Assembly: GCF_900143185.1 (NCBI RefSeq) | Contig: NZ_FSRQ01000003.1 | Coordinates: forward strand, 124,001-188,000 | Length of the DNA: 64,000 bases | DNA from: Chryseobacterium scophthalmum | GTDB lineage: Bacteria > Bacteroidota > Bacteroidia > Flavobacteriales > Weeksellaceae | Reading direction: 5' to 3' | In this document: positions 25,237 through 33,030 of the stretch, piece by piece | How the letters are laid out: every line of letters starts with the position of its first letter | Position numbering within the stretch: the stretch's first letter is position 1 | Position numbers and translations under genes: made by a program | Notes under the pieces: model-generated | What the model was told of the DNA's origin: nothing | Seen by the model: the letters and a program-made list of their open reading frames with translations, nothing else | Databases searched by the model: none

Positions 25237-26622
25237 CTATTTCCCGATACAAAACTTAGAAAAAATATTCCCCAACACTTCATCATTCGTCACTTCCCCT
25301 GAAATTTCTCCAAGATGTTCTAAAGCATTTCTTAGTTCGTAAGCTAAAAGCTCTGTTGAAATTTGAAAAGTAATGGCTTCTTTCACTTTATTCACTGCAT
25401 CCAAAGATTTTCCTAAAGCTTCAAAGTGACGTTGGTTGGTAATGACCACGTTGCTTTCTTCAGATTTTAAATGCTCTACGTAAGAAGATAATTCGTCTTT
25501 TAAATCTTGCATATTTTGATTTTCAACTGCAGAAATAGTGATAAAATCAAAATCTTGTGAGATTTCTTTTCTGAAAATATTTTCCACCAATTCGTATTGG
25601 CTAGGAGAAACTTCATCTATTTTTGTTGCGCAGATAATCAATTTTAAATCATCTCTTTGCAAAGATTTTATCATCTCGATGTCTTCAGAAAAGTTTTCTG
25701 TGGCTGCATCAGCGAGGTAAACAAGAATGTTGGCATTTTCAACTTTTTCTTTGGCCTTTTTTACACCGATTGCTTCGATTTCATCGGCAGTTTCACGTAA
25801 ACCGGCAGTATCAATTAATCTGAATGCATGACCTTTTATGTGAAGTATTTCTTCGATGGTGTCTCTTGTCGTTCCGGCAATATTGCTTACAATTGCTCTT
25901 TCTTCTTTTAATAAAGCATTTAGAAGGGTTGATTTTCCGGCATTTGGTTTTCCAATAATGGCAACTGCAGTTCCATTTTTAATGGCGTTTCCGTATTGAA
26001 AACTTTCAATAAGAGAATTTAATTTAGTTTCAATTTTATCAAGTAACTGATTTAGGGCGCTTCTGTCTGCAAATTCTACATCTTCTTCAGCAAAATCAAG
26101 TTCTAATTCAATTAAAGAAACAAAATTTAATAGATCGGTTCTTAGAAAAGAAATTTCGTTAGTAATTCCGCCTTTTAGCTGATTTAATGCTACTTTTCTT
26201 GAAGCTTCATTTTCCGAAGCAATCAAATCGGCAATCGATTCAGCCTGGCTTAGATCAATTCTTCCGTTCATGAAAGCCCGCATCGTAAATTCACCAGCTT
26301 TTGCCATTCTTGCTCCGTTTTTAATAAGAACTTCCAGAATTTTCTTGGCGATATGTGGCGAACCGTGAAAAGAAATTTCTACAGAATCTTCAGCGGTAAA
26401 GGTTTTCGGAGCTTTAAAAACAGAGATCATTACTTCGTCAATTACCTCATCGCCATCTTTTATAAATCCGTAATGAACGGTGTGCGACTGCACTTTTTCA
26501 AGATTTTTACCGTCAAAGATTTTAGCTGAAACAGGAATTGCATCATCCCCGGAAATTCTTATAATTCCGATGGCTCCGATTCCGTTGGCTGTGGCAAGTG
26601 CGCAGATAGTGTCATGATTCAT
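25237..26622 (-). CDS. mnmE: tRNA modification GTPase MnmE
   Basis: This 461-residue protein, with MnmG, makes the 5-carboxymethylaminomethyl modification of wobble uridine in tRNA. The N-terminal folate-binding domain begins MNHDTICALATANGIGAIGI. The inserted G domain has GKPNAGKSTLLNALL, the switch segment AGTTRDTIEE, DTAGLRETAD and the base-recognition ATKIDE. The C-terminus FSKFCIGK holds the conserved catalytic Cys. The length is normal. Its last codons lie within the att repeat used by both mobile elements, so the end of the gene in this strain is element-derived. Confidence 0.97.
   Translation of the reverse strand: MNHDTICALATANGIGAIGIIRISGDDAIPVSAKIFDGKNLEKVQSHTVHYGFIKDGDEVIDEVMISVFKAPKTFTAEDSVEISFHGSPHIAKKILEVLIKNGARMAKAGEFTMRAFMNGRIDLSQAESIADLIASENEASRKVALNQLKGGITNEISFLRTDLLNFVSLIELELDFAEEDVEFADRSALNQLLDKIETKLNSLIESFQYGNAIKNGTAVAIIGKPNAGKSTLLNALLKEERAIVSNIAGTTRDTIEEILHIKGHAFRLIDTAGLRETADEIEAIGVKKAKEKVENANILVYLADAATENFSEDIEMIKSLQRDDLKLIICATKIDEVSPSQYELVENIFRKEISQDFDFITISAVENQNMQDLKDELSSYVEHLKSEESNVVITNQRHFEALGKSLDAVNKVKEAITFQISTELLAYELRNALEHLGEISGEVTNDEVLGNIFSKFCIGK
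25238..25260. other. att direct repeat at the 3' end of mnmE
   Basis: This is identical over 23 bases to 13368-13390. It covers all but one base of the mnmE stop codon and the codons for SKFCIGK, so integration keeps the gene intact by supplying the same end. Confidence 0.88.
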
Positions 26623-26707
26623 TTTGCAAATTTACGGTTTTAAATGAAAATTTTTTATGCTCATTTGCAAACATATTTTTTCGGATTAAATTTTACCTAA
26701 AACTATT

Positions 26708-27286
26708 TTATTTAAGCTTTTCACCCAGTGAATAGACTTTTTCAATCCATTTTTTGCGTTGCTCTTCTTTTGCGTTTTTAATAATTCCTATATAAGTAAC
26801 TTTCACAGGCTTTATTCCGCAAAACTCTAAGGTTGATTTTTTGAGCTGGTTGATACTTGGTCTTCCATAAAATATCCTGTAATACAAACTTGGTTGATCT
26901 AAAGTTGTAATGATATGTGCGGTTTTTCCGGTAAGAAGCTTATCCCACCAAACTGAATTTTCACGATATTTAAATGCTAAACCGGGAAGAAAAAGGCGGT
27001 CGATAAAACCTTTTGTAACCGCAGGAAGTCCGCCCCACCAAACCGGATGTATCCAAACCAAATGATCTGCCCATTGTATAATTTCCCAAGCTTTTATTAA
27101 ATCAGGTTCTAATTCCATTCTTTTTTGATAACCAAACTCTAAATTGGGATTAAAATCAAGATTTCGGATAATAATTTCCTTTATCTCAACTCCTGATTTT
27201 TCAGCTCCTTTTTTATAAGCTTCAGCTAGGGTGAAATTAAATGATTCTTGATTGGGATGCCCGTTGATTAATGCGATTTTTTTCAT
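26708..27286 (-). CDS. NAD(P)H oxidoreductase, flavodoxin-2 fold
   Basis: This is a 192-residue protein of the NQO1/YwrO type. MKKIALINGHPNQESFNFTL is the flavin phosphate-binding start, and HLVWIHPVWWGGLPAVTKGF is the signature region where the FMN/FAD isoalloxazine binds. Such cytosolic enzymes reduce quinones with NAD(P)H by two-electron transfer. A Crp-like regulator gene lies just upstream in the same orientation with a 77-base gap after correction of neither start, so they may form one unit. Confidence 0.88.
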   Translation of the reverse strand: MKKIALINGHPNQESFNFTLAEAYKKGAEKSGVEIKEIIIRNLDFNPNLEFGYQKRMELEPDLIKAWEIIQWADHLVWIHPVWWGGLPAVTKGFIDRLFLPGLAFKYRENSVWWDKLLTGKTAHIITTLDQPSLYYRIFYGRPSINQLKKSTLEFCGIKPVKVTYIGIIKNAKEEQRKKWIEKVYSLGEKLK

Positions 27287-27363
27287 GATTTATTTTATTT
27301 GAATACCTTGGATTCTGTATTGCAAAATTAGATGTCACGAATATCAATGAGTAGGACAAATGT

Positions 27364-27930
27364 CTAAAAAGAAATTTCTTTCCTGATGCGGCTCAAATGT
27401 CTTTGGGTAATTCCTAAATAAGATGCTAAATATTGCAAAGGGATTTTTTGGATATAGTTAGGTTGATTTTCAATTAGAAAGGCATATCTCTGAGCGGCAT
27501 CATCCCGTTGAAGTTGGAAAAAACGTTTTTCAAGTTCAAGATATTCCTGTTCGGCAATTATTCTTAGAAATTCGCTCCATTTCGGATTTTCAGATACAAG
27601 TTCTTGAATTTTTTCTTTTTTAATGACCAATAAAGTAGCTTCCGAAATAGCCTGCAGATTTTCTATGCTTGGTTTGTCGGAAATAAATGAAGAATAAGAA
27701 GCCATCAAATCATTAGGGAATCTAAAGCAATACGTATTATCTTTTCCTTCATTCGAAGTATAATAAGATCTGAAGATTCCTGATTGTATAAAAGCAATTT
27801 CTTTACATCTTTCGTTTTCTTTCACAAAGAAATCATTTTTGGCAAGTGTTCTTTCTTTAAAAAAAGTCAAAAGGTGATCTATTTCATTTTTAGAAAAAAG
27901 GTTGAAACTTTGAAAGAACTGCTGAATCAT
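27364..27930 (-). CDS. Crp/Fnr-family transcriptional regulator
   Basis: From ATG 27930 (MIQQFFQSFNLFSKNEIDHL) the product has 188 residues; the longer frame to 28005 adds a hydrophobic stretch untypical for the family. A cyclic-nucleotide-binding-like beta-barrel (ERCKEIAFIQSGIFRSYY; FRFPNDLMASYSSF) is followed by a short C-terminal helix-turn-helix (PLQYLASYLGITQRHLSRIR). It belongs to the small Bacteroidetes subgroup often found next to genes for oxidoreductases or permeases, which it may control; here that is the neighbouring flavodoxin-like gene. Confidence 0.85.
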   Translation of the reverse strand: MIQQFFQSFNLFSKNEIDHLLTFFKERTLAKNDFFVKENERCKEIAFIQSGIFRSYYTSNEGKDNTYCFRFPNDLMASYSSFISDKPSIENLQAISEATLLVIKKEKIQELVSENPKWSEFLRIIAEQEYLELEKRFFQLQRDDAAQRYAFLIENQPNYIQKIPLQYLASYLGITQRHLSRIRKEISF

Positions 27931-28153
27931 TGAGTAAATAAATTGTGCTGTTAATAGTAACAAATTTAAGTAAAGATTTTCCAGTAATAAAAAAAACACC
28001 ACCACTATTAAATAGAGATGATGTTAAAGGATATTAGTTTTTTAGTATATAACTGTGATCGGTTTTGTTAGGACAAAAATAGTTGATAAGAATTTACTTT
28101 TCATCAGGGTATATCTCATAAATAATACCGTAAAAATACGGTTGCGTAAAATA

Positions 28154-28190
28154 AAAAAATCGTCCTGCAAAGAAATTTACAGGACGATTA
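28154..28190 (-). terminator. Terminator of the aminopeptidase gene
   Basis: On the minus strand AATCGTCCTG pairs with CAGGACGATT (28180-28189 with 28158-28167) and is followed by a T-run. It lies about 30 bases after the stop. Confidence 0.85.
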
Positions 28191-28221
28191 GTATAATTTG
28201 TATCAGAATAATTGCATTCTT

Positions 28222-29991
28222 TTAAAGCGGGCTCACAAGTGATAAAAACCACTCTTTTACTTCGCCCTCCAAATGTGGAGCCAGTTTTTCTTCACACGTT
28301 TTATGATAAGAATTTAACCAGTTGATTTCATCCTCAGAAAGAATTTCTTTTACAATATCATTTTTAAAGAACGGGCAGAAAGTTAATGTTTCAAACTCGT
28401 AAAATGTACCGTGAATTGTAGTTTCAGATTCTTTTACGGCAATCAGATTTTCATGACGGATTCCATAATCGCCTTCCAAATAATATCCTGGTTCATTTGA
28501 AACAACCATTCCAACCAAAAGTTCCTGCGGATTCATATCTTTTCTGATATTTTGAGGCCCTTCGTGAACGTTCATAAAACTTCCAACTCCATGACCTGTT
28601 CCGTGATTGTAGTCTTTTCCGTGCATCCACAAAGGAAGTCTTGCAATCGCGTCAAGCTGAACTCCTCTTGTTCCTTTTGGAAATTTTACCATCGATAAAC
28701 GGATCATTCCTTGTAAAACCAGAGTAGAATTGGTTTTAAATTCTTCAGAAACAGCTCCCAAAGCTAAAGTTCTTGTAATATCTGTAGTTCCTTCTAAGTA
28801 TTGACCTCCAGAATCAACCAAAATACTTGCGTCATTGGTCACTTCTTTGCTTCCTTCGCTTTTTGCAGAATAATGCATCATGGCACCGTTATCTTTATAT
28901 CCAATGATACTTCCGAAACTTTCACCTACAAAATTTTCGCCTGCAGCACGGAATTCTCTCAGCTTTTTACCGATAGAATATTCGTTCATGGTTTCTTTTC
29001 CTGCGTTGTGCGTTAACCAGTAAAGGAATTTTACCATTGCAACACCGTCTCTTACCATTACTTTTCTGAAACCTTCCAATTCAGTTTCATTTTTCTGAGC
29101 TTTCATCAGATTTCCCGGAACAGCAGCTTTCACAAATTTATTGTCAATTTTTAAAGCTTCAAAAATCGATTGGTTGCTGTTTGGTGAGACTAAAACGTTT
29201 TCGTTTTTAATCGTTCTAAGGTGATTGTAGAATTCTTCGTAAGGCATCATTTTTACGAATGATTCATCCATTTGTTTTCTTGCCTCAACCTCCATTTTTT
29301 CAAGGTCTGTAAACAAGATTGCATCATTTTTAGTAATTAAAATATATCCTAAAAATACAGGATTGCTTTCTACATCACTTCCTCTTAAATTCAAGGTCCA
29401 TGCAACATCATCAAGACTTGAGATCACATGAACGGTAACTTCCTGCTCTTCCATTTTCTGACGGATTGCAGAAATTTTATCAGTTACAGACTTTCCTGCT
29501 CTGTCAAGCGGATGTACAAAAATTGGATTTTTTGAAGGTGTTCCTCTTTCTTTCCAGACTTCTTTTAATAAAGGAGAATCTACTAAAGTTAAATTTTTTG
29601 CGTTCAGTTTTTGGTATAGAAGTTCCCAGTTTGAATGTGAAGTTGCCAAAGCGTTGACTGCTACTTTTCCGTTGGCAGGAATTTCAGAAATAATCCAATC
29701 GATATAATTGGGTGTTCCTTCCATTCCGTCTTTGAAAAGGTCGATTCCTGAACCAGCCAATTCAATTGGGGCTTGGGTGAAATATCTTCCGTCCGTCCAA
29801 AGTCCGGCTTTATCTTTAGTAATTACCACAAAACCTGCAGAACCAAGAAAGCCTGAAAGCCAAGCTCTTTCTTGCCATTCTTCAGGTAAATATTCGCTCA
29901 TGTGAGGATCTGCAGAATATACTATAAATGCATCAACATTATTTTTCTGCATTTCTTCACGAAGCGCAGCTACTTTTTCCTTTGAAGTCAT
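28222..29991 (-). CDS. Aminopeptidase P family protein (Xaa-Pro aminopeptidase)
   Basis: This is a 589-residue metallopeptidase of the long, three-domain APP type. Two creatinase-like N-terminal domains (about 1-310) precede the pita-bread catalytic domain. Metal ligands are visible in ILVDSGGQYLEGTTDITRT (Asp, Asp), NHGTGHGVGSFMNVHEGP (His) and NEPGYYLEGDYGIRHENL (Glu), with a final Glu in YEFETLTFCPF. It removes an N-terminal residue before proline from peptides in the cytosol. It is a single gene with its own terminator. Confidence 0.95.
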   Translation of the reverse strand: MTSKEKVAALREEMQKNNVDAFIVYSADPHMSEYLPEEWQERAWLSGFLGSAGFVVITKDKAGLWTDGRYFTQAPIELAGSGIDLFKDGMEGTPNYIDWIISEIPANGKVAVNALATSHSNWELLYQKLNAKNLTLVDSPLLKEVWKERGTPSKNPIFVHPLDRAGKSVTDKISAIRQKMEEQEVTVHVISSLDDVAWTLNLRGSDVESNPVFLGYILITKNDAILFTDLEKMEVEARKQMDESFVKMMPYEEFYNHLRTIKNENVLVSPNSNQSIFEALKIDNKFVKAAVPGNLMKAQKNETELEGFRKVMVRDGVAMVKFLYWLTHNAGKETMNEYSIGKKLREFRAAGENFVGESFGSIIGYKDNGAMMHYSAKSEGSKEVTNDASILVDSGGQYLEGTTDITRTLALGAVSEEFKTNSTLVLQGMIRLSMVKFPKGTRGVQLDAIARLPLWMHGKDYNHGTGHGVGSFMNVHEGPQNIRKDMNPQELLVGMVVSNEPGYYLEGDYGIRHENLIAVKESETTIHGTFYEFETLTFCPFFKNDIVKEILSEDEINWLNSYHKTCEEKLAPHLEGEVKEWFLSLVSPL

Positions 29992-30076
29992 TTTTTTATC
30001 AATTTTAAAGATGGGAAGTTACGAATTAATGCTGATTTTAAGATCAAAAACTGTACAAATTTTGGGTGGATTTGTT

Positions 30077-30195
30077 GGATGTAGGAAGCTGGGAGAGGGA
30101 AGTTAATAAGGAATATAGGTTTATATTTTAATTTTTCAGAAATTTTTTGATTTAAAGGCTATTTGGAATAGTAAAACGAATTACGTCCAGCTTCC
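30077..30195. repeat. Imperfect inverted repeat, about 120 bp
   Basis: GGAAGCTGG (30084-30092) is inverted as CCAGCTTCC (30187-30195). GGATGT on the outer left is matched by ACATCC just beyond the right arm. There is no ORF inside. It looks like a small interspersed element between divergent genes. Confidence 0.45.
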
Positions 30196-30286
30196 CTCAT
30201 CAAACATCCATCCTTTTTATATACCACATCATAATCTTCATTACGGAAAATTTATTTTTTGGAAAGATTATTGCAGTATCGGCAAT

Positions 30287-30724
30287 ATGGGAACGCAAAA
30301 CTATAATAACCACCGAAAATTTTATCCGCCGCATCATTTTATTTACCTACCGTTGTTGCTCATCGCAGAGATCTTTGGAGTTTATAAAATCTTTGCAGAT
30401 TCAGAAAACCAGCTTTTGTGGTTGTTGTTTTCGATCGTCATATTTTTAATTCTTTATTTAGGAATTATGGTGCGTCAACATTACGCATTGGGACTGCAAA
30501 ACCGTTTGGTAAGACTTGAATTTAAGCAAAGATATTTTGAACTGTTCAACAAAAGATCAGATGAGGTGGAAGAAAAGCTGAGTTTCGGTCAGATTGCAGC
30601 TTTAAGATTCGCTTATGATGAAGAATTTAAAGAGCTTTTATATAAAGCTTTAAAAGAAAATATTTCAGGAGATCAGATCAAAAAATCTATTAAAAAATGG
30701 AAACCAGATCACCATCGAATTTAA
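30287..30724 (+). CDS. DUF6526-like membrane protein
   Basis: This is a 145-residue protein. After a polar start (MGTQNYNNHRKFYPPHHF) come two membrane helices (IYLPLLLIAEIFGVYKIF and LLWLLFSIVIFLILYLGIMV) and a soluble charged tail of about 75 residues. The layout and the NHRKFYP/RLEFKQRYFEL segments match a conserved Bacteroidetes family of unknown function. It is followed after 28 bases by a small lipoprotein-like gene in the same direction. Confidence 0.75.
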   Translation: MGTQNYNNHRKFYPPHHFIYLPLLLIAEIFGVYKIFADSENQLLWLLFSIVIFLILYLGIMVRQHYALGLQNRLVRLEFKQRYFELFNKRSDEVEEKLSFGQIAALRFAYDEEFKELLYKALKENISGDQIKKSIKKWKPDHHRI

Positions 30725-30752
30725 AATAATTAACAACCTAAATTATATTACT

Positions 30753-30920
30753 ATGAAAAAGTGGACTTTATACAGCATGACTATCCTTAGTTTAATGTTA
30801 CTTACGAGCTGCGAAGCAGTGGAAACAATCTTTAAAGCAGGAATGTGGTGGGGAATCATTCTGGTTGTAGGAGTGGTGGGAATTTTAGTATGGCTTTTTT
30901 CTCGGGGTAAAAACTCATAA
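30753..30920 (+). CDS. Small membrane lipoprotein-like protein
   Basis: This short ORF codes for 55 residues. It starts MKKWTLYSMTILSLMLLTSC, a lipoprotein signal with a plausible lipobox LLTSC. A second hydrophobic helix follows (GIILVVGVVGILVWLF), then a short basic end. The tight position between the DUF6526-like gene and the topoisomerase gene (nine bases) supports translation. Small proteins of this shape are common in Bacteroidetes; the role is unknown. Confidence 0.7.
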   Translation: MKKWTLYSMTILSLMLLTSCEAVETIFKAGMWWGIILVVGVVGILVWLFSRGKNS

Positions 30921-30929
30921 CCAATTTTT

Positions 30930-32033
30930 ATGGAACAATCAGACTTAGAGATTATTTCTCATCTTAAGCCATCGAAGATTGTGAAAATTATGAAAGATCC
31001 GGTAGCTTCTGCAAAGGCAGTGAATCTTATTTACACTTCCGATGCAGAAACTTCCGGAATTATTCGCAGGAAAAGAGGTAAAAAGTTTCAGTATTTTAAA
31101 GAAGGCGAAAAGATTAAGGATAAGGAAGAGATCAAGCGTATTAATGGTTTGGTAATTCCTCCGGCTTGGGAAAATGTTTGGATTTGCGCTTTAGATAATG
31201 GGCATCTTCAGGCGACAGGATTTGATGTTAAAAAAAGAAAACAATATCGTTATCATTCCTTGTGGAGCGCTCTGAGAAATCACACCAAATTTTACAGAAT
31301 GCTGCAGTTTGGTTATGCTTTACCAGAAATTCGTCTGCAGCTTGAGAAAGATTTAGCTTTAAGAAATTTTGAAAAGCGAAAAATTCTGGCTTTGATTGTC
31401 AGTTTAATGCAACGAACCAACATTCGTATTGGTAATAATATTTATGAAAAACTCTACGGTTCTTTTGGTTTGACCACTTTAAAGGGAAAACATGTAAAAG
31501 TAGAAGGACAAAAAATTAATTTCTCATTTAAAGGTAAAAAAGGAGTGATGCATAATGTTAATCTTAAAAGTAAAAGATTGGCAAAACTAATTATGAAATG
31601 CAAAGAAATTCCAGGAAAAGAACTGTTTCAATATGTTGATGACGAAGGAAAAAGACATTCTGTAGATTCTGGAATGGTGAATGATTATATTAAAGAAATT
31701 AGCGGCGAAGATTTTACGGCGAAAGATTTCAGAACGTGGTCTGGAACGGTGAATGCTTTAATTGCCTTTAAAGAAATCGGCTACGCCGAAAATAATTCTC
31801 AGTATAAAAAGAAAGTAAAAGCTGCATTAGATATTGTTGCGGAACATCTTGGAAATACAAGTACGGTTTGCCGAAAATATTACGTTCATCCTTTGGTGAT
31901 TAATTTGTACGAGAATAATTCCATCAAAAAATATCTTGATCAGCTTGAAATTATTGAAGAAAATGATGGCAAAGCAGATTTAACACAGGAAGAAAAATTG
32001 GTTTTAAAAATTCTTGAAACCGAGAAAATGTGA
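30930..32033 (+). CDS. DNA topoisomerase IB
   Basis: This is a 367-residue poxvirus-like type IB topoisomerase, which relaxes supercoils through a 3'-phosphotyrosyl intermediate. The N-terminal domain includes GLVIPPAWENVWI and DVKKRKQYRYH. The catalytic part has Arg in MQRTNIRIGN, a Lys loop (SFKGKKGV), FRTWSGTVNAL and the nucleophilic Tyr in VCRKYYVHP. The length is usual for bacterial members. It lies downstream of two small membrane-protein genes and probably shares their promoter. Confidence 0.93.
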   Translation: MEQSDLEIISHLKPSKIVKIMKDPVASAKAVNLIYTSDAETSGIIRRKRGKKFQYFKEGEKIKDKEEIKRINGLVIPPAWENVWICALDNGHLQATGFDVKKRKQYRYHSLWSALRNHTKFYRMLQFGYALPEIRLQLEKDLALRNFEKRKILALIVSLMQRTNIRIGNNIYEKLYGSFGLTTLKGKHVKVEGQKINFSFKGKKGVMHNVNLKSKRLAKLIMKCKEIPGKELFQYVDDEGKRHSVDSGMVNDYIKEISGEDFTAKDFRTWSGTVNALIAFKEIGYAENNSQYKKKVKAALDIVAEHLGNTSTVCRKYYVHPLVINLYENNSIKKYLDQLEIIEENDGKADLTQEEKLVLKILETEKM

Positions 32034-32034
32034 C

Positions 32035-32910
32035 TTATTTAATCAAAAACTGATTCCTGTACGCAGTCGGAGTAATTCCTGTAATTCTCTTAAAAAGCTG
32101 TGCAAAATGTGATGCCGTATGAAAATTGAGTTCATAAGCAATCTCGGAAATATCTTTACTCGACTGAAGTAATGCTTTGCTGTAATTAATATCAATTTCA
32201 TTAATCCATTGTTTGGGCGATTTTTTAGTAACATTTTTCACACATTTATTAAGATAGCTTTCGGTAACCGATAATTTATCTGCAAAAAAGGCGACACGCT
32301 TTTCGTTAATGTGATATTTAAACAACAAATCTCTGAATTGTAGCGATACTTCCATTGCTCGGGTAACAGATCTGTGATGTGAATTTGAGTCTGAATTCAG
32401 CATTTTTATCAGAATTAGGTGCAGCATTGTAATCGTCACATCATTTACATTCAGATTATTAAGCCATAATTCCTGTTCCATAATAGAAAGAAGCTGGGTA
32501 ATGGTTTCGTAGGTTAAAGCATCCTGTTTTAGGAAAGGATTCATAAAGAAAATGCTTGTCGAGTGTTTTGGAAGTTCTTGCTCAGACAGAATATTGTTTT
32601 CGTAGGCCAGAAAAAAACCTTCAATATCATCGGAAAGTTCTAAAGTGGCGGTAATAGTTCCCTGTTTAATAAAAATAACACCTCCTTTTTCGGCTGCGTA
32701 TTCTTTATTTTCAAGATATTGCTTTAGGTGTCCGTTTGTCACGAAAATAATAAAATTAAAAGTCGTGCGATAGGGAATCACCGGCATTAAAATCCCTTTC
32801 AGATAATCTTCCAGACGGTAAAGTTGTATATCTGCGTTGTTGGCTAATATTTTTTCCGTAATGTTGGGAAGGAAAAGCTTTTTGTACTGAAAATTGGATA
32901 ATATTTCCAT
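32035..32910 (-). CDS. AraC-family transcriptional regulator
   Basis: This is a 291-residue protein. The N-terminal cupin-like domain is divergent. The C-terminal AraC domain has two helix-turn-helix units (KRVAFFADKLSVTESYLNKC; DISEIAYELNFHTASHFAQL) and ends in ITGITPTAYRNQ. Its gene ends two bases from the convergent topoisomerase gene. The next gene upstream is the TonB receptor of the urease region, about 120 bases away in the same orientation, so it could regulate that receptor; no site was identified. Confidence 0.88.
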   Translation of the reverse strand: MEILSNFQYKKLFLPNITEKILANNADIQLYRLEDYLKGILMPVIPYRTTFNFIIFVTNGHLKQYLENKEYAAEKGGVIFIKQGTITATLELSDDIEGFFLAYENNILSEQELPKHSTSIFFMNPFLKQDALTYETITQLLSIMEQELWLNNLNVNDVTITMLHLILIKMLNSDSNSHHRSVTRAMEVSLQFRDLLFKYHINEKRVAFFADKLSVTESYLNKCVKNVTKKSPKQWINEIDINYSKALLQSSKDISEIAYELNFHTASHFAQLFKRITGITPTAYRNQFLIK

Positions 32911-33030
32911 CTAACGAAAATTTTTATTCTTTGTATTTTGATTAACTAAGATATAAAAAGTACAATAAATAAGTTCTGTTTTAAAGTAAATCAACTGCTT
33001 AGAATATTGTACTTTTTACTTGATTATATA

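Noticed and set aside
25238..25260. tRNA gene as the integration target
   Set aside because: The repeat codes for the MnmE C-terminus and does not fold as a tRNA 3' end; no tRNA was found in the window.
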